From positions 1 through 6,879 of the forward strand of contig NJDV01000048.1 of the NCBI GenBank assembly GCA_002254765.1: a stretch of DNA of 6,879 bases, given 5' to 3'. This DNA comes from Thermoplasmatales archaeon ex4484_36. GTDB lineage: Archaea > Thermoplasmatota > Penumbrarchaeia > Penumbrarchaeales > EX4484-36. This document shows, one piece after another, positions 4,968 to 6,879 of this stretch; the first letter of the stretch is position 1; every line of letters starts with the position of its first letter. Under the pieces are notes generated by a model. It searched no databases. It worked only from the letters and a program-made list of their open reading frames with translations, and had not been told where the DNA came from. Position numbers and translations under genes: made by a program.

Positions 4968-5477
4968 CTACCCCTCGATCTCCCTGATCTTCTGTATCCG
5001 GTGGCCTCTCATCTCAAGCCTGGTGGATCTCTTTATAAGGGACTTAAGAAGAGTGATGGACATGTTATACTTCCTAGCCACGTCGCCTGAAAAGATTCCG
5101 TCATCCCCCACCCCCTCCAATATCTGCTCCTCAAGCTTTTTGAACTCCTCCTCGTCCATCGTGGCCGCGTAGAGGACATCAGAGAACTCCAAAAGAGATG
5201 TGCTGAAGTTTACGTGCACTGAATAATAGTATGAGTGATAAGTCTTCACACGCCTGGCCGCTTTATCGTCCACAGTCCATGATATCTCCACAAGCTTCAT
5301 CTTCTCAAAGAAGGCCAGTGCATCCAAACCTTCCTTTCCATATTTGGCTTCAATGTCCTCTGCGCTCACCCAGCCGTTCAGCACATCCTGGAAGACCTTC
5401 CTCTTCACTTCAGTGTCCAAGGCTCTGAGGAAGGTGGCCAGATCGGTGGGGTCGTTGATAACTTTTATCCGTTTCAT
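4968..5477 (-). CDS. Winged-helix transcriptional regulator (archaeal ArsR-like), first gene of the operon
   Basis: The protein has 169 residues. The N-terminus (MKRIKVINDPTDL, then RALDTEVKRKVFQDVL at 18-33) is typical of a euryarchaeal family of ArsR-like DNA-binding proteins. Residues 15-65 form the first winged helix-turn-helix, ending in FFEKMKLVEISW. Residues 77-105 (VKTYHSYYYSVHVNFSTSLL onward) form a beta-rich linker typical of that family. Residues 110-165 look like a second helix-turn-helix (FSGDVARKYNMSITLLKSLI), followed by RGHRIQKI. No cysteine-rich metal site is present, so it is not a classic metal sensor. The ATG at 5477 is chosen over the in-frame TTG at 5480 because it gives the family N-terminus. 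No ribosome binding site precedes it. As the promoter-proximal gene it could control its own operon and perhaps the divergent protease gene, although the sequence does not prove either. Confidence 0.85.
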   Translation of the reverse strand: MKRIKVINDPTDLATFLRALDTEVKRKVFQDVLNGWVSAEDIEAKYGKEGLDALAFFEKMKLVEISWTVDDKAARRVKTYHSYYYSVHVNFSTSLLEFSDVLYAATMDEEEFKKLEEQILEGVGDDGIFSGDVARKYNMSITLLKSLIKRSTRLEMRGHRIQKIREIEG

Positions 5478-5505
5478 CAAAATCGAGAGGGGGTATAGAT
5501 TTCGC

Positions 5506-5516
5506 TTAAATTAATT
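5506..5516 (-). promoter_or_regulatory. TATA box of the regulator/Trm56-HD operon
   Basis: The minus strand reads AATTAATTTAA within 5506-5516. Its centre is about 34 nt before the ATG at 5477, predicting a leader of about nine bases with no Shine-Dalgarno site. The 157-base space between the two divergent genes (5478-5634) holds this box and the box of the protease gene. I see no other clear element in it. Confidence 0.45.
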
Positions 5517-5579
5517 CTTCTCTCCAAATTGGGTGAAAGACCACCTTTGAACTCCGAACTCAATATTGTAAAATTATGC

Positions 5580-5596
5580 CATAAATTAGATATATC
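5580..5596 (+). promoter_or_regulatory. TATA region of the secreted metalloprotease gene
   Basis: The plus strand has two overlapping candidates, ATAAATTA (5581-5588) and AGATATATC (5588-5596). Either predicts a transcript start between about 5610 and 5617, just ahead of the Shine-Dalgarno site AGGAGG at 5618-5623. The element faces away from the operon promoter. Confidence 0.45.
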
Positions 5597-5634
5597 TCCT
5601 GGCAATCTGAAGACCTCAGGAGGCTAGCGATAGA

Positions 5635-6879
5635 ATGCCAGAGGAGTCACGTTTCAGAAAGAGATTCACATTAACCATAATATTGGTTCTAGGGCTGGTT
5701 ATACTGCTGCCACCCCAGATGTTGGAGGCCGAGGGTGGGAAAGGAGAATATCTACCCTTGGAGCTCCCTCCAAATGTTATGAACAGGATCCTTCAGGTAA
5801 GAGAGCATTATCTTGAGCGGTTGGGTTATGTGCCTAGATATTGTGCTACCCCTATCATCTACCGAATGATCGAGGAGGGGGAATACACAGAGGACGAGGC
5901 GTCCCAACCCCCCACCACCAGAGCAGTTTCTTTAGAATACTCCGGTACACATTGTAAAATCTATGTGGACACAAGGGTGAGCATCTCCACCACAAGGATA
6001 AACCAGCTGGGCAACACCTTTGACAACCAGATATATCCCACCGATATCGCCTGGTTCAACAAGGGTGGGGGAATAACCTCTGTGAACATCTACATATATC
6101 CCATAGACGGCGGGGGTGGTACTGGAGGATTTTTCAGCCCCTCCACTCCCAACAATATCTACATGGATTCCTACGATGTCTCTTGGGGAGAGGAGATACT
6201 TGCACACGAGTTCCAGCACCTCATACACTACAGAGAAGACCCCAACGAGGACATATGGATGAATGAGGGCTGTGCCGATTTAGCAGCTTATGTGAACTTC
6301 GGACTTTCAGCTTCAGGCCTTCGCTCCCACCTGTATTACTTCTATCAACTTCCCAATAACAACCTTTTGGACTTCTACGACGGATATTACGGGATTGAGG
6401 ACTACGGCTCCGCAGCCTCCTTTATGATATACCTCATGGAGAAATACGGAGGACAGGATTTCATAAGGGATCTCGTCCACGATTCGAGAAACTCCGTCTC
6501 CTCCATTACAGCAACCTTAGCTGCTCACGGCTACTCTGTGAACTTCTGGGATGTATTTAACGACTGGAAAGTTGCACTGCTTTTGGATTCCACCTCCTAC
6601 GGTGACGGTAGATATGGCTTCACTTCGTACAATCTGAAAGTCTCCGATGGAGCCCTCTCTGGGACATTCAGTGAGTATCCAACGACTTATACTACCCCCG
6701 GGAACCTGAAGGCCTATGCTCCTTATTTCTACAAGCTCACATCGGGGGAAGAAAACCTAGGCCTAGTCTTTGATGGCGCCAACAACGGCTTTGACGTTAT
6801 GATGGTAATGCTATCCTCTGGCACAATAAGAAATGTTGTGAAACTTCCAATCTCAGGGGACCACGGCGAATACGCCCTT
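5635..6879 (+). CDS. Secreted zinc metalloprotease, M30 (hyicolysin)-like gluzincin (C-terminus cut by window edge)
   Basis: The first 415 residues are visible, with no stop before the right edge. Residues 1-35 form a signal peptide: a basic n-region (RFRKR), the hydrophobic core FTLTIILVLGLVILL (11-25) and a likely cleavage after LEA (30-32). The protein is thus exported, possibly onto the cell surface. The catalytic site is EILAHEFQHLIHY (187-199): H191 and H195 are zinc ligands and E192 the base. The third ligand is probably E211 in WMNEGCADLAAY (208-219). This HEFQH...NEG arrangement resembles peptidase family M30 and related secreted gluzincins. After the catalytic domain, residues 255-310 are helical. 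The region from about 325 on is rich in Ser, Thr, Gly and aromatic residues, suggesting a beta-rich accessory domain. AGGAGG precedes ATG 5635 by 11 bases; no other in-frame start is near. Extracellular protein breakdown is the likely role; exact family is less sure. Confidence 0.87.
   Translation, partial: MPEESRFRKRFTLTIILVLGLVILLPPQMLEAEGGKGEYLPLELPPNVMNRILQVREHYLERLGYVPRYCATPIIYRMIEEGEYTEDEASQPPTTRAVSLEYSGTHCKIYVDTRVSISTTRINQLGNTFDNQIYPTDIAWFNKGGGITSVNIYIYPIDGGGGTGGFFSPSTPNNIYMDSYDVSWGEEILAHEFQHLIHYREDPNEDIWMNEGCADLAAYVNFGLSASGLRSHLYYFYQLPNNNLLDFYDGYYGIEDYGSAASFMIYLMEKYGGQDFIRDLVHDSRNSVSSITATLAAHGYSVNFWDVFNDWKVALLLDSTSYGDGRYGFTSYNLKVSDGALSGTFSEYPTTYTTPGNLKAYAPYFYKLTSGEENLGLVFDGANNGFDVMMVMLSSGTIRNVVKLPISGDHGEYAL

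Noticed and set aside
5932..6228. Minus-strand open frame of 98 codons inside the metalloprotease gene
   Set aside because: It is antisense to the region that includes the HEFQH site, has no domain and no plausible start signal.
1..6879. CRISPR arrays, insertion sequences, integrase or attachment sites
   Set aside because: No regularly spaced repeats, transposase-like frames or tRNA 3' end duplications were seen on either strand.

Overview
The window looks like a piece of a euryarchaeal chromosome. Three things point to Archaea: a SPOUT tRNA C56 2'-O-methyltransferase (Trm56), an enzyme known only from Archaea; AT-rich boxes about 25 nt ahead of inferred transcript starts, as in archaeal TATA/TBP promoters; and very short or absent leaders on some genes. 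The glutamate dehydrogenase is of the hexameric type found in Thermococcales, and the winged-helix regulator resembles a family I associate with methanogens and their relatives. The exact lineage cannot be fixed from this sequence alone; an uncultured thermophilic or anaerobic euryarchaeon is my best guess.

Layout, left to right. 1-599 (-): the N-terminal half of a class I pyridine nucleotide-disulfide oxidoreductase, cut by the window edge, with a promoter that suggests a leaderless mRNA. 774-850 (-): tRNA-Thr(UGU) with encoded CCA. 1021-1380 (+): a small four-helix membrane protein. It converges on 1438-2689 (-), a glutamate dehydrogenase gene that is broken in the middle, exactly where the glycine-rich dinucleotide-binding loop should be. 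Two stem-loops lie at the 3' end of that gene, and its promoter contains a palindrome next to the TATA box. 2834-3031 (-): a 65-residue coiled-coil ORF followed by a palindrome and T-rich tract. 3097-5477 (-): a tight operon of four genes, in transcription order a winged-helix regulator, a four-helix membrane protein, a Trm56-HD-domain fusion and a small charged protein. 5635-6879 (+), divergent from this operon: a secreted zinc metalloprotease that runs off the right edge.

How they fit together. The operon joins a regulator, a membrane protein and a tRNA-modifying enzyme fused to a probable metal-dependent phosphohydrolase; this is the least ordinary functional unit here. The tRNA-Thr in the window carries C56 in its T-loop and is therefore a potential substrate of the Trm56 domain. 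The oxidoreductase, glutamate dehydrogenase and protease would fit a life on peptides or amino acids, but that is inference. The two most notable points are the lesion in the dehydrogenase gene and the Trm56-HD fusion with its operon partners.
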